Origin: Proteles cristata cristata
Lineage: Eukaryota; Chordata; Mammalia; Carnivora; Hyaenidae
Reading direction: 5' to 3'
Assembly: GCA_017311185.1 (NCBI GenBank)
Contig: JAESUZ010003490.1
Location: 1,922,001 to 1,986,000, forward strand
Length of the DNA stretch: 64,000 nucleotides
Position 1 is the first letter of the stretch. Each line of letters begins with the position of its first letter. Of the stretch, positions 54,225-64,000 are shown in pieces. The notes beneath the pieces are model-generated. The model had not been told where the DNA came from and did not search any database. It worked only from the letters and a program-made list of their open reading frames with translations. Position numbers and translations under genes: made by a program.

Positions 54225-55415
54225 AAGAAGTATTGAGGGGGCCCCTGGGCAAGAGAAAAAGAGCAAGGTCAGTGAAATAACTGTCAGCTCATTCCTGAGT
54301 AGCTGTTACCTCGCTAGGGCTGTACCCGGACTAAGGTTTAGGTCTGGAAAGAGTTGTTTTCATGTGTTTAAGCCTCTGGGTCTCTCGCCACGTGGATTTA
54401 ATTTGGATGGGGTCCCCGAGGCTAGCAGTTTGCTCCCGCCAATAAGGCTCCTCCGGCACCTCCTATGCGGTCGCGGGCACACAGCAATTTTACAGGGCGG
54501 TGTTAAGGATTGGGGTGTGGAGAACGAGAAATTAGTTGGACTAACTGGACTGGGCGAGGGCAATTCTTGTAATTTTAAAGAAATGCTTAAGAAATTAATT
54601 GGTTCTCTGCTCCGCAGCTTTATTCTGCTGAAGCCAGAAAGAAAAGTCAAGATGGAGAATTTCCCACTGTGACGCCTTTTATTTCTGGAAATTTGAGTCA
54701 TTTAATGATGATTTGAATATCAACAGCCCGCTGGCCCATCTTTCCCCAGACAGCTCCTGTCAGTGTGTTCCCTTCCAGGGAAGGACTTGCTTCTTTCCTT
54801 TCGTATCCTGGCAGCTTCCGTAGAGTGGGGCTCCTGTGTTTCCCAGACCGTTCGTAGACTTTTGTTGGCTAAAACAGGAGTCGGTTTAGCCTTTGACTGC
54901 TGCTCCTGTTTGAATCATCCTTGGACCAGCTGTGGGGGGCGGAGCAGGAGCCCAGTGCCTTCCACCTTGGATGGAGGGGCGTTGGTTGATTTGATGGAGT
55001 TCTGCAGTGCTGGGTTTTCTTGGGGTCGTCCCAAGGACCATCGGGCCAGTGGCCAACTCCATGCACTGATGTGTAGTTCCGTTAGGAACTCGTGGAGAAG
55101 CCCCTCAGAGATTTCTAGGGTAAAACAAGGTCCTTTCCTTTTTGATTTAGGAGGTGAGTGGAGATGGAGGGTGGGGCACCGGCTGTGTTCACTTCTCCTA
55201 TGGGGTCTTTGCTGAACCATACTGTTTCCTACCGACGGTCTTTAAATTTAAGAACTTTCAGTAGAAGCTTCATCTGATGATTTTTTCCCCCTGGGTCCCA
55301 GGACATTAAGGACAATTTATGACATGGTCTTGTTTTCTTAGTCTGTTCTGGATAGTGCCAGGGGTTGGACTGACCTATTAAATCTCCTTTCTTCCCTTGA
55401 TAAATAGTAAGATTA
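54225..55415. other. unique noncoding stretch
   Basis: No repeat recognised; frames at 54175-54672 and 54763-55215 have no domain. The last SINE before 61.65 kb ends just upstream. Confidence 0.45.
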
Positions 55416-55418
55416 GAG

Positions 55419-55811
55419 CAGGGGTTGGCAAACTTTTTTTTTTTTTTGGTAAAGGGGCCAGATAGTAAATATTTTAGGCTTTGTGGATCAAGAGGCAATA
55501 TTGAGGCTATTATGTAAGTACTTATATAACAAGAGAGAAAACAAATTTATACAATTTTTTTTACTGATGAAATAAAAAAATGTGATCACAGTAAGTGAGT
55601 ACAGTATTTTGTAATACTATTTTAGTAATGAGAAGAGTGGATATTATTATTTTGGCGGGGGCGTGGATAAAGTTTTCCTGAATTAGAGTTCAAAGTTATT
55701 TTTTTCTAGTATCAAATCAATCACAGTGTTCATCTGGAAAACCCATGCTTAGTTTACAGATTGTATGAAAATAGATGGTGGGGCCCACAGGCTGTAGTTG
55801 ACAAACCCCTG
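55419..55811. repeat. hAT-Charlie-type DNA transposon
   Basis: Starts 'caggggttggcaaac' (55419-55433), has 'ggtaaaggggccagatagtaaatattttaggctttgtgg', and ends 'ggcccacaggctgtagttgacaaacccctg'. The two ends are inverted repeats. The AT-rich interior shows no transposase frame. The T-run 55434-55448 lies inside the left end. Confidence 0.85.
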
Positions 55812-55924
55812 CACAAACTCTGGCAGCCTCTGTTTTGGGGTAGAGAAAGCCCGGAATGGCCCAGGATTCCATGATGGCCTTGTTTGGGTGCATGGGGGAT
55901 GTGTGGATGCCATTATCCTGGAAT

Positions 55925-56530
55925 TTTGTTTATTTGTTCAGTAAGTAGCGTCAGAGAGGGTAGGCACTGGGGATACAGATGTGAGTAAGATGATTAAAGT
56001 CATCGCCCTGAGGAGCTGACATTCCAGTTGGAGAGATGATAAGCCAATAAATAAGTATAAACCATGATTCTAGATAGTGGGGGTTGAAGAAGTGGAAGAA
56101 GAGGATACACGTAATGCCACAAAGGGGTTTCAGGGACACCTCTCTAGGAGGTGATTGAGACCTGAGTTAAGGGAGGGAAGGAGCCAGCAAAGCTCCGGGT
56201 GAGGCACCAACCAGTGTGGGTGCCTTGAGGGAGGAAAAACCTGTGGGCGGGGCCCCACAGAGAGGTGGGCTTTAGGGTGGGTGAAATAGGAGGGGAGTTT
56301 GGAGAGGGAGGCAAGGGCCAGATAAGAGAAACTTGGAGCCCATAAAAAGGAGATTGTGAAGGGACATCGTGGGAGGGATCTGAGCCAGAGAATGCTGTAA
56401 TAGGATTAACTGTTGAAGAGCAGTGCTTTAGCTGCTAGGCCTATGGTAGATTCCAGAAGGCAAGAATGGATGTGGTTTTAGGGCCACAAAACTGGGCATG
56501 GAAAGTGGAGACAGTCTGAAAACGTGGTAT
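55925..56530 (-). repeat. long L2 LINE fragment
   Basis: 'tttatttgttcagtaagtag', 'ggtaggcactggggatacagatgtgagtaagatgattaaagtcatcgccctgaggagctgacattccagttggagagatgataagccaataaataag', 'aggacacctctctaggaggtgattgagacctgagttaagggag', 'gcagtgctttagctgctag' follow reversed L2 order. About 600 bp. Confidence 0.85.
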
Positions 56531-56534
56531 GTGT

Positions 56535-57275
56535 AGTCAGTGTGTGCTTAACAGTCTTACAGTGTCATAAGTCTGCATCCTTCTGCTTACAAATGACCCC
56601 ATTCCAGTGCTCCCAAGGAGAAAAGGGAATATGTTGGCCCACGTAACTGTAACGTCCAGGAATTTTCCTGCCTTTATCACAGTCGGTTCCAGAGGACTCC
56701 AATGATGTCATCATGGCTGTCTCTGACCCTCATCAATCCCTGTTCCTTCCTTCCCTCTGTGGGTTGGCCTCATTCACTCCTTTTGTAGATAAGTGTTTTC
56801 CATGAGTTGGAAAAGATGGCCACCGGGATCCTGGATTCATGAACCAGCTTGGCAGCTCCAGTGGAAATATTACTGCTTTCTTTTAGCCTCTGCATATCAC
56901 TTTCAGAGAAGTTCCCTCTTGGCCCTTGCTTGGGTCACAGACCCAGCCTGTTTGCTGTCTTTGATCGACAGTCCTGTGAGAGCTGCATGGGGCGAGGGAG
57001 GGCGGCTTCCTCAAAGGTAGGAGTGCCGCGCAAACAAAACATATGTTGGTGACACAGTGGTCTGTCCGCCTTTGGTCTCCCTTATCTTTCTCTTCTTGGG
57101 GCCTCTCTGTTGGGGATCATGCCAGAGCTCAAGTGAGCCCCGTGTTGTCACAGCATAGACTCACAGAGAGGTACCATCACATGTTGCTGCTTGGTCACCA
57201 TTGTTCAGACCACATGATTCTCAGGCTCCATGGGCTGGGCCCAAACCCCTGCCTTATTCTGGCAATGCTGTTTTG
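56535..57275. other. unique noncoding stretch
   Basis: No gene or repeat recognised. Confidence 0.4.
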
Positions 57276-57277
57276 AG

Positions 57278-57458
57278 AAGTGGCCTGGCTACGTTCCAGG
57301 CTCTGGTCTGTCTCTTCCTAACTAGCTCTGCGACCCCGACCCCGGATGGGCCATTTAACCTTTCTGAGACTTTGTTTCCTTATCTCCAGGTCACCGAGTT
57401 GCCTTGTATATCAACTAAGATATCCACCAAGTGCTTTGTAAGATGTAAAGGGCCATTT
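57278..57458 (+). repeat. MIR fragment
   Basis: 'tggctacgttccaggctctggtctgtctcttcctaactagctctgcgaccccgaccccggatgggccatttaacctttctgagactttgtttccttatctccagg' is a sense MIR. Confidence 0.75.
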
Positions 57459-57459
57459 A

Positions 57460-60030
57460 GATGATAACTGTTCATTGGTCTTTTTTCTTTTCTTTTTTTT
57501 TTTTAAATCCTTTGCTCAGGAGAAAACATGGCTGGGGGGAAAGATGTAACATTTTCATTCTGGACTTTGTTACCCATCCACACCCACTCTCCTCTCTTTG
57601 TGCAGCTTCTTTCCCAGTGGGCACGCACCTTCATTTTTATCTTCCCGATAGTTTATGCCCTGGCTGGACTTTTTTAGCAGATATCCTTGGGTGGGGATGC
57701 TGCCAGGGGAGAACCACCCAGGTTAAGACAAGTTGTGTTTTGTCTGTCAGCCTCAAGCGCACTTAGCGCTTTGACACAGACATCATTTTAGATTTACGGA
57801 GAAGAAAGGACAACACGTTCCGTATTGATAAGATTTCAGCAAGACTCAAAAAAAAAAAAGAAAAGAAAAGAAAACACACAAAACTTAATGCATTACTATG
57901 TATTGCCTTGATTCCTAGTTCCTTAATTAGACCTGTGGTTTAGCAGAGTGCACCCTCTGAATACACAGATGGTTTTTATGTAAAAAATTTTTTTCAAATG
58001 TTAATTTCCAGTGACTGATGTTCTCTGTCTAAATCATTTTCCATTGTTTGTATTTGATAAGAACTGTATTTGAACTGCTCCTTTATAAGTTGGAGTCTTT
58101 TGTAATGGGATTTAACTTAGTGGTGTACAGGTGTATGGAAATGTTAAGCTGTGTATTGTCCTTGAGAGTTTGAAAATTCTTAGTTGCAGCTAATTTAAGA
58201 AAAAAAATTAAACAGGTGATTAGCAGCTGCTTTCGGTTTTGAATGTCTTCGCTTTGGGGTTTTGTGTTTGCTTATTCGTGTGCAAATTGGTGTGGTTATT
58301 TTGGAGCGGGTGAGATGCTCCTGGGCGGGCACCTCCCCGGCCAGCTGCCCGCCGCCCCATTCAGCAGCCCCTGCCCCAGTTCTCCAGGCTGATTTGCTCC
58401 CCGCCCGCGTGCACTGCACACACTTGCTCTGTCCCTAGCGATGCAGGCCTTCCTGAGAAAACAAAGCAGGCCTGGCCCTGTTTCTCCTTGAGGACAGCTT
58501 CATTCATTGCCACAAAGGCCCCCCTTGGCCCCTCACAGAGGGGTGGCCTACAGCGGCCAAGAACCACAGAGCGGGCACTGCTCCGGCCTCTTTAGGGTTC
58601 TGAAGTTCTGGTGTCCCGAGTGACAGCTTCTAGATGGCTTTGAGCTCCAGAAGCCTCCAAAGCCACCAGAGTCGGGCGTCTGCGACTGGTGGGAAAGCAA
58701 CGGGAGGTGGGTGGCAGGGCGGGGGCCCGTGAAGGCTGCTGGGCTGTGGGGCCGGCCTCGGTGGCCCCATGTCGCTTGGGCAGCTCAGCGGGGCCCCGAG
58801 GCGCTCCACCCAGCCCCGCATCTCGCGCTCCCTTGGCACCGGTGGGCTGCGCCCCGCTCGGCCCCGCCAGCGTGCCTGCCAGGGCGAGGAGGGCTTTGCA
58901 CAGGCCGCTGCCGCTTACTTATTAACGATGACGCCAGCGGGAGCTGCGCCACCAGCTCCCTTTCCAGCCCTTTGTGGCTGCCTCCTGTTCGCTCAGAGGT
59001 GAAGTCACGACCTGCTGGACTGGAGTTTCCAGTTGAGGGGGCTCCTGTGTGTGTCTTCCGTGCCCCAGTGGGAGGGTTGTGCTCTCTCATTCACAAAGAT
59101 GAGATCAGTGACTCAGGAGAGAAAATGCTCATGCAGAAAAGCTTGCTGTCCGGATGAATAAGTTAACCTTTAAAAAATTTATTTATTTGTTTTGATGAGC
59201 CAGAGGCACTTTGCTCTTTCTCATGTCCGAATCTGTGGTTTGGCTTTTTTACCTTTCACCTTGGCTGGCATGGTAACTCAGCCAGGGTTCCTGACTGCCC
59301 ATCCCCTGTCCGGCCTCAGCAGGTCACACGAGTGTTTTCTTGTCTCTTTGTTGAATGGCGTTTCTGGGTACCTCACAGGAGGTAGCTCATGGGGGCTGCT
59401 GCTCCGGGGGGGACCCACAACTTGGCGGGTTTGGTTTCAAGGGCAGTCACAAGGCTCCCAGTGACAGACCTTGGCAACTGTTTGCACCTGCAGAAAAGCA
59501 TCAGTAAGAAATCGAGGGCAAAGGAAGAAAGAGGGAAAGCCTTTGTGGGGTTTTCCTTCTCTCTCTCTCTCTCCCTTTTCTGGACAGCATTTTGTACCTA
59601 TAAAACCAAAATGACTCCTTTGGGCATTTTCCTTTAGGCTGGTGCCCGTCAGGGGCTGAAGTTGGCTTTTCTGCAGACTACAGAGATGTCTAAGGTTAAG
59701 TGTTTGCCAGGTACCACGTTTAATGACTGAAATCTGTAGTTGGAGCTTCATCAGCCACAGTCTGCCTTTTCTTGGAAATTTAGAGCTATTCTCTGTATGT
59801 GGGTGTTTGTTTTTCTGATTTTTTTTTTGGAGTGTTGAAATAAGAATGCGATGGTGAGAATCACTTTTATAATTTAGAAGTGGTCTACCCTGACGAACGA
59901 AGGTGTTTCTGCTGCAGAATCCTTAGGTGCGGTTCCAATCAATCAGACTTTCTCAAATGGGTAGGGAGTTAGCATCACCTAGTAAAGAACCAGGGGTCTG
60001 CATCCAGACAGAACTCTGTAGAGAGGCAGG
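57460..60030. other. unique stretch: AT-rich flank, motif cluster, CpG island, downstream flank
   Basis: 57780-58200 is AT-rich, with an A-rich run at 57847-57877. 58187-58230 carries TAATTT, CAGGTG and CAGCTG motifs. 58671-58955 is CpG-rich. No repeat is recognised in this 2.6 kb except homopolymer runs. Frames in the island (58689-59157) overlap on both strands with no domain. Confidence 0.5.
58671..58955. promoter_or_regulatory. CpG-rich island
   Basis: I count about 28 CG dinucleotides in roughly 285 bp, at around 70% G+C by eye, giving an observed/expected ratio near 0.8; surrounding DNA is strongly CG-depleted. No TATA box is seen. It could be a promoter, an alternative first exon, a CpG-rich enhancer or a CpG-rich internal exon. 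AG|GTGAAG near 58997 could be a weak splice donor. Confidence 0.55.
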
Positions 60031-60034
60031 CCTG

Positions 60035-60110
60035 ACTGTAAGTGCCGTGAGGGCAGAGTTGTGTCTGCCTCTTCCTTTAGCCTCACTGCCTGGTTAATCC
60101 TGGTTGCATT
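60035..60110 (+). repeat. L2 3' end fragment
   Basis: 'ctgtaagtgccgtgagggcagagttgtgtctgcctcttcctttagcctcactgcctgg' matches the sense L2 terminus. Confidence 0.6.
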
Positions 60111-60179
60111 ATTATTATTACTGTTTGTTTTTTTTTAATTTTGCATTCCTGAATTTGAATTCCATTATTAGGATTTTTG

Positions 60180-60370
60180 TTTTGCATCACTGACTTTGAA
60201 TCCCAGCTGCACCACTAACCATCTTTGTGGCCTTGGGCAAGTCATGTGACCACTCGAGGCTTCAGCTTCCTCATCTGCAGAAGGCGGCTGTTGGTATCTG
60301 TGTTACTACTGTTGTGAGTCCCCTACAGTACACGGCCCTTGCCTTATTATTGCGGTCGCCTTTTACAACA
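60180..60370 (+). repeat. MIR fragment
   Basis: 'tttgaatcccagctgcaccactaaccatctttgtggccttgggcaagtcatgtgaccactcgaggcttcagcttcctcatctgcagaaggcgg' is a clear sense MIR. Confidence 0.85.
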
Positions 60371-60374
60371 CTGA

Positions 60375-61645
60375 CGATTTACAGATGTGTATCGAAAGAG
60401 ACAAGCAAACACGGAAGAATACTTAACCTGTGATTCCTGTTATTGTATGTTCAAAAATATGTGAACAAACAGTGGCAAAACTATAAGGAAACGTGGGAGA
60501 GTGGTGCACACACAATTCAGGATAATGGTTGCTTCTGAAGAAGGAGGGAAGGGGATGAGGTTTAGGAAAAGGCAAAGTTAATATTTTTTTGTTTCTTAAA
60601 CTGGCCAATAGGCACGTGGGCGTTGATTGTGCTGTCTGTATGGTGTGCATTGTACACGAATACTGTTAATACTTTTTATGCCTGTTCAGTAGCACTTAAA
60701 GCCAAAGTTTTCACAGTGCTTGGTGCGTAAAAGACCGTCAATGAATATTAGTTGCTACTTTTGTTGTTATTGGTGGCAGAACTGAGTAGTAAGGCACCAG
60801 TAATCTTAAATGAAAAGGTGCAAGGCTGCCATACATGGTTGTTCAGGTGGTCCACTGAACAAGGCTTCTGATTGACTGTGGGCTGAAAGCCAGGTTTGCT
60901 CTGAGGCAGGGCAGTGTCCATAGTAGCATCTTTTTCTAATTCACATGAAGGTGTTTTATGGGTTAGTGGTCACACTGGAGAGGCATCATTTCAGTACAGA
61001 GACCCTTTGGAAAGGTGAGATTGGGTTGGGTTGATACGGTATATGAGAAGGTAAACGAGATTTGTGATCCTGATTGATAAAGTATGGAGGGGACCTTGGA
61101 GACTGATTAGGTCTGAACCCTCAGTGTGTGAATGAATGGGCCCAGGGAAGTTGGAGCCGTAAAGGTCATATGGTGATTCTGTAAATACAGGAAGTACGAG
61201 GCTTGAGGAAAAGAATTTTAGGGCAAATAAAGGAAGTACTGATTTTCTTGGCACTTCTAATGACTGTGTAGCAGTTATCGCACCTGAAGTGATGACATGT
61301 TAAAAGTGTAGGTAAATTCAAAGGTGATATGCTACTGGGTTCCTTTGAGAGATGTTCCTGATACTTTGAAATGGGGTTTTATGGAGGGCACCTGTGTTCA
61401 CCCCCAAAAGTCCCTCAGTGCCGGGCCCTGCTCTTCAGATAGGTTAACAGCTGCTCCCGCCAGGTGCCGGAACCCCTGAGATCCCGCTGCTTATGGTGAG
61501 AGGTGGGGAGAATCTCTGCTGAGAGCCTGTGGGTAACAAGCTGGGCAGGCCCCCACTGTGGCAAATCTATGTTGTGTTCGTGTTTGTCAATGTTATTGTG
61601 AATCTAGGTGTGAGGGAGAGAAAATGGGTTGATAATTGAAAGCAT
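60375..61645. other. mostly unique noncoding stretch
   Basis: 60705-60775 ('cagtgcttggtgcgtaaaagaccgtcaatgaatattag') resembles a sense MIR 3' end. Otherwise nothing recognised; no gene-like frame. Confidence 0.45.
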
Positions 61646-61650
61646 GGACC

Positions 61651-61858
61651 AGGGGCACCTGGGGAGCTTGGTTGAGCATCCGACTTTGGCTCAGCTCGTG
61701 ATCTCACAGTTGGTGAGTTTGAGCCCAGCTTTGGGCTCCGTGCTGACAGCTCAGAGCCTGGAACCTGCTTCATTTTCTGTGTCTCCCTCCGTCTCTGCCC
61801 CTCACGTACTCAAACTCAGTTTCTCTCTCTCAAAAATAAACATTAAAAAAAAAAAAAG
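61651..61858 (+). mobile_element. felid SINE, older subfamily
   Basis: Head 'aggggcacctggggagcttgg', 'gcatccgactttggctcag', 'gtgctgacagctcagagcctgg', 'aaaaataaacattaaaaaa' tail. The flanking match is short ('tggacc' before, 'tggtcc' after). Confidence 0.92.
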
Positions 61859-61861
61859 GTG

Positions 61862-62030
61862 GTCCTTGAAGTCAGAAAGAACCAGGGTTCCCAGTCCAGC
61901 TACCACCACCAGCTTCTGCTTACCTGCCTGAGCCTCAGTTTCTTCATCTGTGAAATGGACCTCTCAGAATACCCTAAGGTACTGTGAGTGGAGCCATCAG
62001 GAACAGCTGACAGTGGCAGGCTCATTGATG
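61862..62030 (+). repeat. MIR fragment
   Basis: 'gtccttgaagtcagaaagaaccagggttcccagtccagctaccaccaccagc' and 'cctgcctgagcctcagtttcttcatctgtgaaatgg' follow the sense MIR order. Confidence 0.75.
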
Positions 62031-62034
62031 GCAG

Positions 62035-64000
62035 GTGGGCGGGGGAATTGTAACTGCTGTCTGTGGTCAGCTAGTAGTCCCCAGGCCACAGGGCCCCACC
62101 TCTGGGAAATCCCTGTTGTTGACAGAAGTCCCCGTGGGGACTACTGCCACCATTTCCTCTCTGGTTGACCTACTGTGTTCTCTTCTGCAGTGAGGATAGC
62201 TTTCAGTCCCCTTATTACTTTCTTCTGGTCGTTGTCTTGGCCTGTCGGCCCCTCTGCTTAGCTCCCTAGCCCGTGAGGTGTCACACAGCACTTTTGTGAC
62301 TTAGGGTGTTTGGGAAACTTCGTTTGAGCAACTCAGGGAGCATGGCCCTCTGTTTTATTGCATAGGAAGTCCCCTTGGGGCGTCCTAGGGTTCAACACCA
62401 GAGAAGTGGCATAGATATGGTTTTCTAGAATGTTCTTTGCCCTCATGCACGGTGAAGAAGTGGATACTTGAAACAAGTGAAGAGGCCCCAGAGGTTGACC
62501 CCTCGTTTTGTTAGGATGGGGCTTCAAAAACCATATGCCTGCGGTCACATGGAGCCAGCCGTGGGTCTTCCATACACTGAGGCGTCTGAGCTCAGGGAAG
62601 GAGCTGGGCTTCGGGTACACGCCAGTGCTTATGCATTTACGTTGTACGTCAGTGGGATTGATACCCTGCCTCACGTCACAAGGGATTGAAGCCCAGGGGT
62701 GCCATAGTTGAAACTTTCTCTCTTTCACAGTTTTGCCTTTCCTTAACATACCTCTGAGCCTCTTCTCTCTTGGAGAGGCCACTCGCAGGAGGTGAAGGAC
62801 TCTCACCTGCTGGGTTTGGCTTCCCTGGGGTGACTATGAACAGAGGTATTTTGGGAGTCAGGGAGTGGAATACCTGTGCAGCGGCTCTGAGCTCCCCTTT
62901 CCTGCCCCTTGCCCCCAAAACTCCCCCTGCCTGTGAGGGCTATGGGACCCCACCTCATTTAATCTGGTGATGCTTAGCTGGGGGCTGTTTCCGGACGTTT
63001 ATGCGAACTCACGAAGGGAATGTGTTAAAACAAAGCGTTATGCCCATGGAGTAATCTTCTCTGGTTTCTCAGATCTCTTCAATTTTTAAAATGTCTTGCT
63101 TCCACAGAAGAAAAAAACCTTAGACTATAGGAAGAGCGCATATAACATTTTGTTCCATATTAAAAGTTAATTTAAGACAGAACCGGAGTCCAAGACGAGT
63201 GTCTTGTCTTTTCTTCATTTGGTGATATGATTGACCCTTCATACCTCGACAGGACTTCATCATTCTGCAGAGGCTAATTACAGGGTGTGAAGGGGGCGCC
63301 CGGTTAAGGTGAAGATACAGATTTCTGCATGAACTGCTTAATTCTGATGGTTTATAACTTGTCCATAAAATTTGCTATAGAATATTGATTCTGTCTGTGA
63401 GGGGGAGGGTCCAGAAGTATCTCCCATATTGCTTCCCTTCTGAAGGGAGCTCAGTGGCACTGAATGGGGTGTATGTTGTGAATAGTTCATGAACTTTCTG
63501 AACCCAAACTTGGAACACATGGCGTACCATAAGATCCTGTCCCCATGTCAGTCTATTTATATGTATCTTTGGTCAGCCTCACAAAGGTGGAACAATGAAA
63601 TTCTATTTTCTTATATGGTCCGCAGATGATCTTTGCTTCCAATAAGAAGATGTATAAAATCTTAGCTCTCCTGAAAAGCCTGGATTTCTCTCTGGTGTTG
63701 GGGATAATTGGCTGTTAAGAAGGGAGTATCTCTTGGTGACCCGGGATCGTGACTTTCCCTTCTGAAACTGAGCAAACCTTACCTCTGCCTGGGCCCCACA
63801 TCTGTGTGGCAGGTCAAGGTCTTTATGAACAAAGTGAGGTTGGCTTTCAGCAGTCAGAGAAGGAATGTAGACAATAAATTGCAGTTCATAGAAGCAGAGT
63901 TGGACTCAGACATTTACATTAAACGTACATCTCCATTTCAATGTCACTGTTGCCTTACGGCAGTACGATAGGTTATTCTAATGGGAAGTATGGACTTTGT
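62035..64000. other. unique noncoding stretch
   Basis: A small inverted-repeat pair lies at 62073-62145. Frames at 62333-62806 (minus, 157 codons) and others have no domain. The end of the window (63000-64000) is AT-rich with no repeat recognised. Confidence 0.45.

Overview
The window looks like nuclear DNA from a carnivoran, most likely a felid. The main evidence is 23 copies of a tRNA-derived CAN-type SINE. They carry the 'ggcgcctgggtggct' head, pol III A- and B-box-like motifs, a CT-rich middle and an AAATAAA/poly(A) tail. The head and middle match the felid SINEC_Fc type. The dog SINEC_Cf tail is not present, and there are no Alu or rodent B1/B2 elements. Ancient mammalian repeats (MIR, L2, MER5A, MLT1, MLT2, Tigger, hAT-Charlie) fill much of the rest. 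Species cannot be decided from sequence alone.

I find no protein-coding gene that I can support. The longest open frames (229, 208, 205 and 184 codons) have no recognisable domain. They run through repeats, or lie in GC-rich stretches open in several frames at once. The window is best read as intronic or intergenic DNA.

Layout. 1-7.8 kb has no SINE; it holds an L2 piece (2.4 kb) and two old L1 pieces (4.8 and 6.6 kb). 7.8-17.2 kb holds SINEs, L2/MIR fragments, an MLT2 solo LTR (10.9 kb), an MLT1 LTR nested in L2 (16.3 kb) and a MER5A (17.0 kb). 17.2-26 kb is mainly unique, with homeodomain-type motif clusters and a SINE-in-SINE at 21.1 kb. 26-30.7 kb is the densest SINE cluster, including opposed copies, followed by an old antisense L1. 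33-42.5 kb has SINEs, MIRs, an hAT element, a long L2, another MLT1-type LTR and an L1 with a TG microsatellite. 45.5-48.1 kb is a layered locus: a polypyrimidine tract, then a 2.4-kb old L1 split by a Tigger transposon (TA duplication) and by a 33-nt U2 snRNA fragment with a perfect 17-bp target-site duplication. 48.5-54.2 kb has SINEs, Z-DNA-type repeats, L2 and a possible LTR. 54.2-61.6 kb has no SINE; it contains an hAT element, a long L2, and a CpG-rich island at about 58.67-58.95 kb preceded by an E-box/homeodomain motif cluster. The last 2.3 kb has a SINE, a MIR and otherwise unique sequence.

There is no operon, CRISPR array, phage or other multi-gene system. The points worth follow-up are the U2 retro-insertion, the SINE-free CpG island interval, the nested insertion chronologies, and several tracts with non-B-DNA potential. 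All repeat family names come from recalled consensus features, not from a database search.
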